Shown here: one piece after another, positions 54,532-63,808 of the stretch
Numbering within the stretch: the stretch's first letter is position 1
Layout of the letters: every line of letters begins with the position of its first letter
Source: Bdellovibrionales bacterium
Lineage (GTDB): Bacteria; Bdellovibrionota; FAC87; UBA2466
NCBI GenBank assembly: GCA_005776395.1
Contig: SXPJ01000026.1
Location: 19,862-83,861 of the forward strand
Direction of reading: 5' to 3'
DNA: 64,000 nt
Notes under the pieces: generated by a model
Seen by the model: only the letters and a program-made list of their open reading frames with translations
Told to the model about the DNA's origin: nothing
The model's database searches: none
Made by a program: the position numbers and the translations under genes

Positions 54532-55335
54532 CTAATGCTCAGTTGAGAGATAGGGAAACCTAACAGCTCTCACCATAGGGAAATCTACTCTATGTCCTGT
54601 CGAGTACAGGCTCTCACTAATCAACTTTAAAAGTCTCTGTTTTAAATGATACTCAACTTGTCCTGCGGGTCTGAAGTTGGTGACAATATCACGGCACTCG
54701 CTCATTCGCGTATAGTTCTCTTTGTCGTTCAAGGGCATGAGTCCAAGTTCTCCAGTGAGAGATCCCATATTCATATAATGAGCTCGGGTCAATCGACCTA
54801 CTTTAACTGAAGAGTTTTCTAAGTTGATCTGTACTAAAAACTGGTACTTAGAATCTAGGTGATCCAAATAAGTAAAAAGAACATTTCCATTTCTGTCGAA
54901 CCACAATTCACTTTCGTTAAGTCCATGATAATGGCGGACATCAGAAACACGCCTATCCTCCATCATGGATTCGCCCACTTTTTTGGAGGACAAAAAAGAT
55001 CTTAAAAGAGACTTACTACTAGGAACAAGTTTTTGAAACTGGAGTCGAATCCACCCCTCTCCTCTTCCCTGGACTCTCATTTCAGCAGGAAAATTAAATC
55101 CGTTCACGGAAAACCCCATGGGAATATTTTGTTCCTCAACAATAGCAGGCCATTCTCCCAGCTCTTCCAAAACAACTCGGACAAAAGAGATATCCAGTAT
55201 TCTGGCCGTCAGTTCACCCCACCTAGCTACACAATTATGAAGAGCTCCAGGAGTTACTAAGTGCCGCATTAAAGAAGTCTCAGCTAAAGGTTGCCCTTTA
55301 ACTTCCCGTTGATTTTCCGATTCATTTATTTCCAT
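54532..55335 (-). CDS. Hypothetical protein, possibly PilZ-like
   Basis: 267 residues without signal peptide or membrane helix. A central stretch (residues ~75-115: VNGFNFPAEMRVQGRGEGWIRLQ, then LRSFLSSKK) has the strand layout of PilZ-like domains, but the RxxxR motif for cyclic di-GMP is not clear. The C-terminal half has HYHGLNESELWFDRNGNV and RDIVTNFRPAGQVEY. No family is recognised with confidence. It converges with rplC. Confidence 0.55.
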   Translation of the reverse strand: MEINESENQREVKGQPLAETSLMRHLVTPGALHNCVARWGELTARILDISFVRVVLEELGEWPAIVEEQNIPMGFSVNGFNFPAEMRVQGRGEGWIRLQFQKLVPSSKSLLRSFLSSKKVGESMMEDRRVSDVRHYHGLNESELWFDRNGNVLFTYLDHLDSKYQFLVQINLENSSVKVGRLTRAHYMNMGSLTGELGLMPLNDKENYTRMSECRDIVTNFRPAGQVEYHLKQRLLKLISESLYSTGHRVDFPMVRAVRFPYLSTEH

Positions 55336-55559
55336 AACATTTCCCTAAAGGCCCCCTCTTAGTAAACATAGGCTTTGCTTGGCGTAGCTTCCCCCACAGT
55401 TTAAAAATGGAGGGTTTTAATTTCAAGTTTTTTTAAATTTAGGTTGCTGCGCCGCACTTAGAATCTCATTTCTTTCCTTAATTGATTGCCCATCCCAATT
55501 CAGTGAAGTACTTTTAGGCGCTCGTCGTTAAATAGCCTTTTTATAGGAGAATATTTTTT

Positions 55560-56750
55560 ATGTCTTTAAGCTCTAAGGACTCCATCGTTTTTGTAGCCGC
55601 TAAACGAACCCCTTTTGGCTCCTTTGGCGGAAGTTTTAAAGATTTGACCGCTACAGATTTGGGAGTCCATGCGGCTCAAAGTGTAATTGCGGAATTACCT
55701 GGAGTTGAAAAAGAGATCGAGCATGTGATTTTTGGTAATGTCATTCAAACCTCCAAAGATGCAGCCTACCTCGCTCGTCATATCAGTTTAAGGGCCGGCC
55801 TTCCAATCACGGTCTCAGCAGTCACTACCAACCGTCTCTGTGGTTCAGGGTTTGAAGCCATTGAAGATGGCATCCGAAGACTTAAACTCAATGAGGCCTC
55901 AGTGGTTCTTGTGGGCGGAACTGAAAGCATGAGCCAAAGCCCCTATGTTCTACGACAAGTAAGATTTGGTCACAAACTGGGAAATAGTGAAATCGAAGAT
56001 AGTTTAATGACGGGACTCTTTGATACCTATGCTCAAATGCCTATGGCCATCACCGCTGAAAACTTAGCTACACAATATGGAATCGATAGACTTCAGTGTG
56101 ACACATTTGCGTTGAACTCACAGAAAAAAGCATGGGCTGCAACTGAGAACAAACAGTTTGAAAAAGAGATAACTAAAGTAACTCTAACCGAGAAAGGGAA
56201 GTCAAAAGAGGTCTCTATCGACGAGCATATTAGAAAAGAGGCCTCAATCGAAAGCCTTCAAAAACTTAAACCTGTATTCAAAACTGATGGAGTCATTACC
56301 CCTGGTAATGCGAGTGGAATGGTCGATGGAGCTTCGGCTCTTATCATCACTACTAAACAAAAAGCAGAGAGCAAGGGATGGCCCATTTTGGGAGAGTGGC
56401 TGGGCTCTCACGTCGTAGGTTGTGATCCTAAAATCATGGGGATCGGACCTGTTCCAGCCATTCAAGGACTCATGAAGAAAACAGGAACGACTTTAAAAGA
56501 TATCGCTAGATTTGAAATCAATGAAGCTTTCGCACCTCAGGTTTTAACTTGCCAAAAACTTTTAGAAATTCCAGATAACAAACTTAATCTCGAGGGGGGA
56601 GCTATTTCGATAGGCCATCCACTAGGAGCCAGTGGGGCACGTCTAATCACCCATTTGCTTTATCAGCTCAAAAAATCCTCATCTGAGTTGGGATGTGCTG
56701 CCGCTTGCATTGGAGGCGGCCAAGGTATGGCTCTTTTAATTCGAGCGTGA
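55560..56750 (+). CDS. Acetyl-CoA acetyltransferase (thiolase)
   Basis: 396 residues of type II thiolase: nucleophile Cys94 in NRLCGSGFEA, His353 in GGAISIGHPLGASG and Cys383 in AACIGGGQG. It joins or cleaves acyl-CoA and acetyl-CoA. TAGGAG precedes ATG 55560. A crotonyl-CoA-forming lyase at 14166 could feed the same route (inference). Its stop overlaps the start of lptD, an unusual pairing. Confidence 0.95.
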   Translation: MSLSSKDSIVFVAAKRTPFGSFGGSFKDLTATDLGVHAAQSVIAELPGVEKEIEHVIFGNVIQTSKDAAYLARHISLRAGLPITVSAVTTNRLCGSGFEAIEDGIRRLKLNEASVVLVGGTESMSQSPYVLRQVRFGHKLGNSEIEDSLMTGLFDTYAQMPMAITAENLATQYGIDRLQCDTFALNSQKKAWAATENKQFEKEITKVTLTEKGKSKEVSIDEHIRKEASIESLQKLKPVFKTDGVITPGNASGMVDGASALIITTKQKAESKGWPILGEWLGSHVVGCDPKIMGIGPVPAIQGLMKKTGTTLKDIARFEINEAFAPQVLTCQKLLEIPDNKLNLEGGAISIGHPLGASGARLITHLLYQLKKSSSELGCAAACIGGGQGMALLIRA

Positions 56751-59083
56751 TTCTCTTGGGTTCTACGACCTCAATATTTTTAGCCCTATTTTTAATACTG
56801 ACCTGCTCTCTGAGCACGGCTCAAACCACAGGCTTACAGTTTCGGGCTGATCGTTACGAAAGAGATTTAAGAAAAAAAATTGAAAAAGGTTATGGAAAGG
56901 CCTGGGTTAAGAGTGGAGATAGAGAACTTTGGGCCGACGAAATTGAACTTGATCGCCAAAACAATAAAGCAATCGCCAATGGAAATGTTCACTTAAAAGA
57001 GAGCCATTTAGAGATCTTCTGTAATAGAGCTAGTTATGCTTTGGATGGAACTGAAGCCGTTCTTGAAGAGGCCACACTACTTGTAGACCAAATGGTAGTT
57101 ACCGGTGCCACCGTCACTAAGTTAGGACCTAACCATTACGAAATACGGGAAGGAATCTATACCAACTGTAACACTATTCCCATCACCGACCGTACCGCTA
57201 ACCGTTGTCTATTCGACTGGAAAATTTATGGCCATAAATTTGATCTAACTTTGGATGGTTATATCTTTGCTTATGATGTTTTACTCTACTCTAAAGACCT
57301 GCCTCTAAGCTACTTGCCGGTATTTATAGCGCCAGCGAAATCCAAAAGACAGACGGGAATCCTTTTAGCCTCCGTGACATCGAGTAATCATCTAGGAACA
57401 GGTTTCTCCTTACCATTTTTCTGGGCTATGAGCCGATGGCAAGATCTAACTTTAACACCTACCTATTATACGAAAGCTGGCCTTCATGGTTCTGCTGAAT
57501 ATAATTATATCTACAGTAACAAAACAAAAGGGAACTTCACCCTGTTTTACAATAGCCAACCGTTTAATGCTCTTCGCAACAACCCCGAGATTCTCACCTC
57601 TCCTATTAACAATGATCCTGCAAATCCCTCTTTTATTCAGAAGAAAAAAATCTTGGGATTTGCCGGGGAATTAGCTCTGACTCTTAAAAATAGGATCCTA
57701 CTGGAAAATGGCCTAAGCTCTCTTCAATCGATAAACTACGTAAGCGATCCTTTTTACGTTCAGGACTATCCTAACGATATCGAACTTAGCAAAAGCAATT
57801 TAGGATATTTAAGATCGTTACTGACCGTCACCTATCCCAAAGAGGATCACCTTTTTTATGGGGGGATTACCCATCATCAATCCCTTCTTGTTTCAACCGA
57901 CACGCCTCCCACAAATCAACCCGAGAAACGTGCAGATCGTGGAGCCATCACCCAACTACCTAAAATAGGAGCGGGGCAAAAACTTACCGAACTTATTGCC
58001 CCCTACGCCTCATTTGAGTGGGATAGCAATTTCACCCACTTTTGGCGCCCCGATGAAAGTTATGACAATAACATTCCTCTTCCCGGGGATCCTGATATTA
58101 CTCCAGGAGCCCCCTATCAGGAGGGGGACTTCATAAGAGAAGGAGAAAGATTTCAATTAGAGCCTAGATTCATAGGACAAATTCCAATTGCAAGAGGGCT
58201 AGAATTACAGCCTATTATTAAAGGAAATCTTTCGGCCTATCAATTCACTCTTCCCCATGCCACAACCTCGCATCGTCTATTTGCAACAACTGAAGTTCCT
58301 CTATCTTTTTATCTGTCCAAAACTTTCGATTCAGGATTGGATAGCAATGAAAAATTTAGCCATTTAATACAACCACGAATTATCTATGCTTCATCGCTCT
58401 ACCAAAATGACATTCCTTCACATCCATTCTTTAAATCCTCTCACCCTCCGTTTGATTCAAGCGACTTAATCCCCGACTTTGAATATTTTAAACTTGAGTT
58501 GATTCAAAGATTTAGAAGAATTATCGGAAATCAATCGGTAAGATTTGTTACTTTTCAACTTTCCAATCAATACAATTCCAGACTGAATCCAAACGATCCG
58601 AGATTAATCGACCCTACACTAAAACATCATTGGGGTCCGCTTCAGGGTTATTTAAATTTAAATATCAACTCTTTCTCAGCGACTGTTGAAGGCTATTACC
58701 AGTGGGAAAAAGACAGTATTCCTGGGGGCCCTGCTAAAAATGAAAGTACCTGGACAACTACATTAGCCTATGATTTTGCACAAGAGGACTCGGTTTCCTT
58801 AAGCACTCTAATTAGAAATGCTCTGGACCCCATTCAAGATGAACAACTTATTACATTAGGAGTCACCAAATCGCTTCCAATCTTTGTGAATCTTTCACTT
58901 AAATCTACTTACTCAACCAAACGAGGGGAGCTAAGAAGTTACGAATGGGGCGCCCATTTTGCTTCAAAACCTACCTCTTGCTGGTCTCTCAGTGTACTCT
59001 CCGGACAAACTCAAGCCCGACAAACCTATGCACGATTTCTTTTTCAACTAAACTTTGGAGGTTCAGTTGCCAGATCCTCATAA
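56747..59083 (+). CDS. lptD: LPS-assembly protein LptD
   Basis: The outer-membrane translocon that inserts lipopolysaccharide into the outer leaflet. From GTG 56747, whose GTGA overlaps the thiolase stop, there are 778 residues: signal peptide (IFLALFLILTCSLSTA), an OstA-like jellyroll at ~40-150 (LWADEIELDRQNNKAIANGNVHLKES) and a large barrel with aromatic-rich strands. Cysteines near residue 150 (IYTNCNT and NRCLFDW) may be the disulfide pair of LptD. The barrel's last strands end at ARFLFQLNFGG. Confidence 0.88.
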   Translation: MILLGSTTSIFLALFLILTCSLSTAQTTGLQFRADRYERDLRKKIEKGYGKAWVKSGDRELWADEIELDRQNNKAIANGNVHLKESHLEIFCNRASYALDGTEAVLEEATLLVDQMVVTGATVTKLGPNHYEIREGIYTNCNTIPITDRTANRCLFDWKIYGHKFDLTLDGYIFAYDVLLYSKDLPLSYLPVFIAPAKSKRQTGILLASVTSSNHLGTGFSLPFFWAMSRWQDLTLTPTYYTKAGLHGSAEYNYIYSNKTKGNFTLFYNSQPFNALRNNPEILTSPINNDPANPSFIQKKKILGFAGELALTLKNRILLENGLSSLQSINYVSDPFYVQDYPNDIELSKSNLGYLRSLLTVTYPKEDHLFYGGITHHQSLLVSTDTPPTNQPEKRADRGAITQLPKIGAGQKLTELIAPYASFEWDSNFTHFWRPDESYDNNIPLPGDPDITPGAPYQEGDFIREGERFQLEPRFIGQIPIARGLELQPIIKGNLSAYQFTLPHATTSHRLFATTEVPLSFYLSKTFDSGLDSNEKFSHLIQPRIIYASSLYQNDIPSHPFFKSSHPPFDSSDLIPDFEYFKLELIQRFRRIIGNQSVRFVTFQLSNQYNSRLNPNDPRLIDPTLKHHWGPLQGYLNLNINSFSATVEGYYQWEKDSIPGGPAKNESTWTTTLAYDFAQEDSVSLSTLIRNALDPIQDEQLITLGVTKSLPIFVNLSLKSTYSTKRGELRSYEWGAHFASKPTSCWSLSVLSGQTQARQTYARFLFQLNFGGSVARSS

Positions 59084-59783
59084 AAAAAGCACCTTGTTTA
59101 TAGTAGGAACTCCTCTCAGTGATGAAGGGCTCCTTTCAAAAGAGGCCATTGATTGTTTAAGCCAAGCAGATCTGATTATTGCTGAATCAAAAAGAAATGG
59201 CTTTCGATACTTAAAGCAAACCGACAGGAAAGAGACCACTCCACTCTTTTTTTTGGATCCCTTCAGAGAGCGAGACTGGGAAGAGTTAAAACAACAACTT
59301 AAAAAAATAGCGAACCAAGGCGCTCGTGTTGCACTTTTTTCAGACACCGGAATGCCCTTATTGTTTGATCCAGGAACTCAAATTTTAAACCTTGCTAGAG
59401 AACTTGGTTTTTCTATTCATTCAGTCCCAAGTGCAACTTCGTGGGGATCCGCCTGTGCGCTTTCAGGATGGGAACCTCCATTCCTAATTCAAGGATTTCT
59501 TTCAAGAGACACCTCACAGAGAAAGCTTAAATTGGGACAGATCAAAAACAATCCGCATCACACCGTGTTAATGGATACCCCCTACCGTTTTGAGCCACTC
59601 TTAGCGCAAATAGCTGAAGTGCTCGGAGCCGATCGCCCAATATTTCTAGCCTGGGAGATCGCTAAGGCTGAAGAGAGACTTCTCTGGGGTTTCGTGCAGA
59701 GCATTCAGCGCGAAGCAAAAAAACAATCCCTAAAAAAAGGGGAGTTCATTCTTATCATTCAAGGGGTTTCTCGAGTAAAATAA
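59067..59783 (+). CDS. Second RsmI-like SAM-dependent methyltransferase
   Basis: About 238 residues of the tetrapyrrole-methylase fold, from TTG 59067, which has GGAGG five bases upstream and overlaps the lptD end. LFIVGTPLSDEGLLSKEA, IIAESKRNGF, LFSDTGMPLLFDPG and WEIAKAEERLLWG parallel RsmI motifs, but the PLGN motif is changed to PLSD and the family-typical RGTP stretch to TGMP. The true rsmI is at 10209-11030. This may methylate another nucleotide or molecule. Confidence 0.8.
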   Translation: MPDPHKKSTLFIVGTPLSDEGLLSKEAIDCLSQADLIIAESKRNGFRYLKQTDRKETTPLFFLDPFRERDWEELKQQLKKIANQGARVALFSDTGMPLLFDPGTQILNLARELGFSIHSVPSATSWGSACALSGWEPPFLIQGFLSRDTSQRKLKLGQIKNNPHHTVLMDTPYRFEPLLAQIAEVLGADRPIFLAWEIAKAEERLLWGFVQSIQREAKKQSLKKGEFILIIQGVSRVK

Positions 59784-59787
59784 GAGA

Positions 59788-60957
59788 GTGTCCGACTTAA
59801 ATACTCATCCACCCGAATCCGAGAAATTAGCTTTTGTTCTCCCCGCGGGAGGCGCCAGAGCCGCTTATCAAGTAGGCGTGCTTAGATATATCGGAGAACA
59901 TTTTCCCGAACTCACCCCGAAAATTTTATGCGGAATTTCAGCGGGCTCTATCAATGCGTGCTTTTTAGCCCAAGGTCAGCCCTTCTTTAATGGCACAGTT
60001 CAGCTCTACGAACTCTGGAGCAAATTGGAATTTAAACACGTTTTAAAAACCAATTTCAACTCTCTCTTTTCCATGTCTTCACGATGGCTCTATGACATGT
60101 TTGTTTCAAAGGTAACACAAAAATTACTTTTAAAATCTTTGCTAGATGCTAGCCCTCTTTCGCATACTCTTTTATCTCATATTCACTTCTGGAAAATTTC
60201 CAGAGCTATTCGTAGTGGTCTTATTGAAGCTTTAGCCATCAGTACCACTAACTACCATGATGGCAACACCACTGTCTTTTTTGACTCCTGTAAAGAGATC
60301 CCTATTTGGATTAGAGAAACTCGACGTGCAATTAGATCTCAAATTCACTTAAGACATGTCATGGCCTCCTGTTCCATTCCTATTCTTTTCGAACCCGTTC
60401 GCATCGGGGATTTTCTTTTTGGTGATGGCTCTCTTCGTTTTAATTTTCCATTTAGCCCTGCAATTCACTTAGGGGCAACTCGAGCACTTGCCATTGGAAT
60501 TCGTTCCCCCTCTCCTCAAAACCCTCTAGGATTTCGACCTGAACACGTAGGAATGGGTTTTGTTGCAGGGGCTGTTCTAAACTCCATTTTTTTAGATAGT
60601 ATTGAAGCTGATTATGAAAACATGGCCCGTAATAATAGAATCGCAGATGGAATTCATGTTAAAAAAGTTCCAGCACTTCTACTAAGACCCAGTCAAGATT
60701 TAGGTGCTCTGTCGGTTAATTTCTTAAATGAAGTTCCTTTTCACTTTAGACAGTTTTTAAAATCAACCGCCTCGCCCAAAGAGTTGGGCGATCTTCTAAG
60801 TTATTTAATGTTCTCTCCTGGTTATATTAATGCCTTATTAGAATTGGGAATGAAAGATGCGGCGAAAGACCATCGTAATTTAGAAATATTTTTAAAATCT
60901 CCTCATCAACCTATTGAATCCGTAACTACTCCAGAGAAATCCCGATCATCGAGTTAA
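59788..60957 (+). CDS. Patatin-like phospholipase
   Basis: 389 residues without signal peptide. The oxyanion segment PAGGARAAYQ, catalytic Ser51 in GISAGS and catalytic Asp213 in FGDGSLR form the patatin Ser-Asp dyad. These enzymes release fatty acids from phospholipids. The start is GTG 59788, four bases after the methyltransferase stop, so it is probably co-transcribed with thiolase, lptD and that gene. The 3' end overlaps by 32 bases the convergent Omp85-like gene. Confidence 0.88.
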   Translation: MSDLNTHPPESEKLAFVLPAGGARAAYQVGVLRYIGEHFPELTPKILCGISAGSINACFLAQGQPFFNGTVQLYELWSKLEFKHVLKTNFNSLFSMSSRWLYDMFVSKVTQKLLLKSLLDASPLSHTLLSHIHFWKISRAIRSGLIEALAISTTNYHDGNTTVFFDSCKEIPIWIRETRRAIRSQIHLRHVMASCSIPILFEPVRIGDFLFGDGSLRFNFPFSPAIHLGATRALAIGIRSPSPQNPLGFRPEHVGMGFVAGAVLNSIFLDSIEADYENMARNNRIADGIHVKKVPALLLRPSQDLGALSVNFLNEVPFHFRQFLKSTASPKELGDLLSYLMFSPGYINALLELGMKDAAKDHRNLEIFLKSPHQPIESVTTPEKSRSSS

Positions 60958-62533
60958 AACTCCACTCGCCCCCAAAATTGCCTGCCTCAATTCGAAAGGC
61001 TCGACCTCTAAATCGAGTTAAATGAACTTCACCGCCAAGCCCAGCCCCGAATTTAGCCTTCTGACTCAATAGTTTTTGAGCCTTACTATTCATAACAGCT
61101 GCATTGCTATAGGCAAAAAGGGTAACCGGTTGTAATTTTTTCCACCGTAGTTCCGACCCAAAAGCTAGAAGTGAACGGTCCAAAAATCTCGTAGTTCGGA
61201 CACCTGCAAAGGGAACTGTACCCGAAAGCTGAGAAAACAATCCGAAAGGGGCTGTATCACTCACAGTACAAAAAACCCCTTGCAGTTTTAATTGTGTTTG
61301 AAGAGTTAGTAACCAAAAGCTCTCTGCGACTGCAAGAAATCTATCAAAACTTCGGGAACTGCCTATAGATTTTCTGGGGAGATAGCTCTGCAAGAAGACT
61401 CTCTGTCCTCGATAGGGATCTGTTTCACTATCTCTAGAATCAAAGCCGATTTCAGAGACTAAGCCCATATCAAAGGCATTTGATATTCCCTCAAGATTCG
61501 AGTCTAAGACGCCCCCTTCAATCTTTCTTAAATGGCTTGAATGAAATCTTAATCCCAGTTTCAAATAGAGATCACTAAAAATGTTCTTCTGAAAAGCAAG
61601 ATCAGCAATTCCTTTATCAATATAAAGATCGGTACTAGCTTTAGATGAGAACAATCCAATCCCGTGATACTCCTGAATTCCGTGAAGATATTGAAGTTGA
61701 AGTAAAAACTTCACCGGCTCCAAGGTTTGAAAATCTTCCAGTTTTAGTTCCCCTCCAAGACTTCCTCGATGGGTAGCAAAGATCCTTCCCTGAAGCTTTC
61801 TCAAGGTATCAAACAGGGCATGATCCTGTCCTCTGACTTGAAGTCCAATTCCCTGTGGAAAACTTCCGTAGAGAACAGTTGTTAGACCCACAGGCAAGCC
61901 ATCTGTCTCTTTGCGTTTTGTATACGAGCTCTCTAGCCCATCTTCCTCTTTTTCGAAATCTTTGCCCTGTATTTTGCGAATTCTTATAATCCAAGGGACG
62001 CTAGCTTTCGGATTTTGTTCAAGACGTCTTACCGTCTCTAAAGCTATAAGAGCCTTTTTAAGATCTCTTCCATACAGAGAAGGAAGACTCGAGTAGATTC
62101 TTCCTTCTGCATAGAGCCGTTCAACCTGTGGAATTTGACTATTTTCAAGAGTCTCAAAATATTTAGCCAATCTTTCAGAGGCATTGATTACTTTCCATGG
62201 AGAAAGCTGATTAATTCGCTCACTTTCCAAAATAAGACAAAGATATCCCTCTCGAGCTGTATTAACGTCTGAAACTTTCTTAGACAAATCTAATAGCCAT
62301 GATTCACAGGGAGCTAACCCTGATTCTAAAATCATTTGAGCCTGATGAGGTTTTCCCCCATTCCAGGCCTTATCAAATTGCGAGAGGATAAGAAGTAAGG
62401 AATCCAACCGATTTTGAGGTTTAAGATGAGTTATATTTTCTGTAGATACACTGAGAATGCTTTGCCCCCAACTACTCCTTGAAATGAGAAGCTGGAGGGC
62501 TATGAGAATTATAAAAACTTTAGAAAGCTTCAC
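60926..62533 (-). CDS. Exported Omp85-like surface antigen barrel
   Basis: 535 residues. A signal peptide (FIILIALQLLISRSSWG) is followed by a helix-rich region (~40-200) and a C-terminal barrel (~300-535) with IGFDSRDSETDPYRGQRV and VRTTRFLDRSLLAFGSELRW, both typical of bacterial surface-antigen (D15/Omp85) barrels. The final GEWSFNSMIGISLE resembles a closing strand. POTRA repeats are not evident; the N-terminal part is helical instead. Confidence 0.75.
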   Translation of the reverse strand: MKLSKVFIILIALQLLISRSSWGQSILSVSTENITHLKPQNRLDSLLLILSQFDKAWNGGKPHQAQMILESGLAPCESWLLDLSKKVSDVNTAREGYLCLILESERINQLSPWKVINASERLAKYFETLENSQIPQVERLYAEGRIYSSLPSLYGRDLKKALIALETVRRLEQNPKASVPWIIRIRKIQGKDFEKEEDGLESSYTKRKETDGLPVGLTTVLYGSFPQGIGLQVRGQDHALFDTLRKLQGRIFATHRGSLGGELKLEDFQTLEPVKFLLQLQYLHGIQEYHGIGLFSSKASTDLYIDKGIADLAFQKNIFSDLYLKLGLRFHSSHLRKIEGGVLDSNLEGISNAFDMGLVSEIGFDSRDSETDPYRGQRVFLQSYLPRKSIGSSRSFDRFLAVAESFWLLTLQTQLKLQGVFCTVSDTAPFGLFSQLSGTVPFAGVRTTRFLDRSLLAFGSELRWKKLQPVTLFAYSNAAVMNSKAQKLLSQKAKFGAGLGGEVHLTRFRGRAFRIEAGNFGGEWSFNSMIGISLE

Positions 62534-62553
62534 AGTTCTTAGAAAAGAATATT

Positions 62554-62892
62554 TTATTCGTCAGAATCGTCGTCACTGCCTTCGGCCACACTACTGGGAA
62601 GAACTGTAGATTTACCATTGATTCCATCTCTTAAAATTCGACTGGGGGTAAAAGTTAAAACCTTTCGAGCTGAAATTTCCATCGATTGACCAGTTTGAGG
62701 ATTTCGACCCATTCTGGCTTTTTTGGCTCGAACTCTAAACTTTCCAAAGCCAGAGATCTTAATCGACTCTCCTTTGCAGAGATCCTCTTTGATGCTTTCA
62801 AAAACAAGCTCTACTAAGTCAGCAGCCTCTTTTTTGGAAAATCCCACTTTTTCATATACAGAATCGATGAGTTCGGCTTTGGTGAGTGTCAT
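62554..62892 (-). CDS. ihfA: Integration host factor alpha-like DNA-bending protein
   Basis: 112 residues of the HU/IHF family, starting MTLTKAELIDSVYEKVGFSKKEA and with FGKFRVRAKKARMGRNPQTGQ, which matches IHF alpha better than HU. It bends DNA at specific sites and helps sigma-54 activators such as the one at 39516. The last ~15 residues add an acidic tail (EGSDDDSDE) not found in E. coli IhfA. A strong promoter lies upstream. Confidence 0.92.
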   Translation of the reverse strand: MTLTKAELIDSVYEKVGFSKKEAADLVELVFESIKEDLCKGESIKISGFGKFRVRAKKARMGRNPQTGQSMEISARKVLTFTPSRILRDGINGKSTVLPSSVAEGSDDDSDE

Positions 62893-62942
62893 ATTTTCTC
62901 CTAAGATGGCGACTGCGAGTCCAGTTGAGTAAAGCTATTAAT

Positions 62943-62971
62943 ATTATAATAATATTTTCTATTCCTTACAA
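62943..62971 (-). promoter_or_regulatory. Predicted promoter of ihfA
   Basis: On the minus strand TTGTAA (62971-62966), 17 bases, then a perfect TATAAT (62948-62943), about 50 bases before ATG 62892. Confidence 0.65.
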
Positions 62972-63808
62972 TGAATTGATTTTTAAGGGGGTGTCTATTT
63001 GCGTTAAAGCCAACTAGCGAAGTACGGTTAAGCGAAATAGATTTTTATTTAGATTGCGGCCAGCAGTTCTCAGTGAATAAATTTTGAGGCTAATTGAGAA
63101 GCACTAGAAAAACCTTTTCGCAAAATATCGGTGTGCTATTGGGGTGATTTTATGAGGGTTCATTCAATAATTTGGATATGAAAGTGGGGCGTACAGCGAC
63201 TTTCCTTGGAGCTGGTAGCCCCACTTTCATATCCAAATTCTTGAATGACTCCTCTTTTTACCATGCGCTGTGACTCACCGAGAATTGCTGGTGGAAATCA
63301 GTTTTTTATTTCTAGCAAGTCTTAATACGGGGAGTCTATCCCTTAAAACCACATGGTGGGATTTTCTTTGTAAGTTTGGTTCTTTCTTACGGTAAGATTT
63401 CAAAATTAAAACTTTCATCTTAAGAGACCTTACCACGAGATTTTTTATAGCCTTTTAAGAGGGAAGATACCCCCTATAAATAAAGGTCTGTTTTATGTGT
63501 AAAAGTCTTGTAGGGATTGGATTTAACTTAAATAAAAATTTTCTCTTAACAACCCTAATTGCAGTTCTATAAGGCAACTCATTCCATCAAAAACCTTGTC
63601 AAACTTACGGGATCTCTAACAGAAAAGTGAGCCGCTTAGCGCAATAAGTACCGTACTCCGCGCCGAACAAGTTTAGTAATCTTAGGATGATTTTGTAATG
63701 GCTTAGAAACCCTTTGCTTTGCTATGTAAAGCTACGGTCCCTGTTCTTTTTTAGAGTCGGTACCTCTTTTCAAATTAGTTATGATTTTTGTATCGGGTTC
63801 TCCATTCG
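62972..63808. other. Stretch of over 800 bases without a confident gene
   Basis: Holds copy 2 of the dispersed palindromic element (63132-63291) and a possible inverted terminal match at 63060. From 63292 to 63808 I see no reading frame of useful length, no tRNA and no recognisable RNA family, only short stems such as GCTTTGCTATGTAAAGC near 63710. Confidence 0.6.
63132..63291. repeat. Dispersed palindromic element, copy 2
   Basis: Arms 63161-63190 and 63218-63247 are 30 bases with one mismatch, which falls at a different position from the mismatch in copy 1. The 27-base loop is identical to that of copy 1. The right end TCACCGAGAATTGCTGG has an inverted near-match (15 of 17) at 63060-63076, so the full unit may span 63060-63291. 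Confidence 0.85.

Noticed and set aside
63300..63800. 6S, RNase P, tmRNA or tRNA gene in the gene-poor right end.
   Set aside because: None of the conserved cores of these RNAs, and no tRNA T-loop, could be found by eye.
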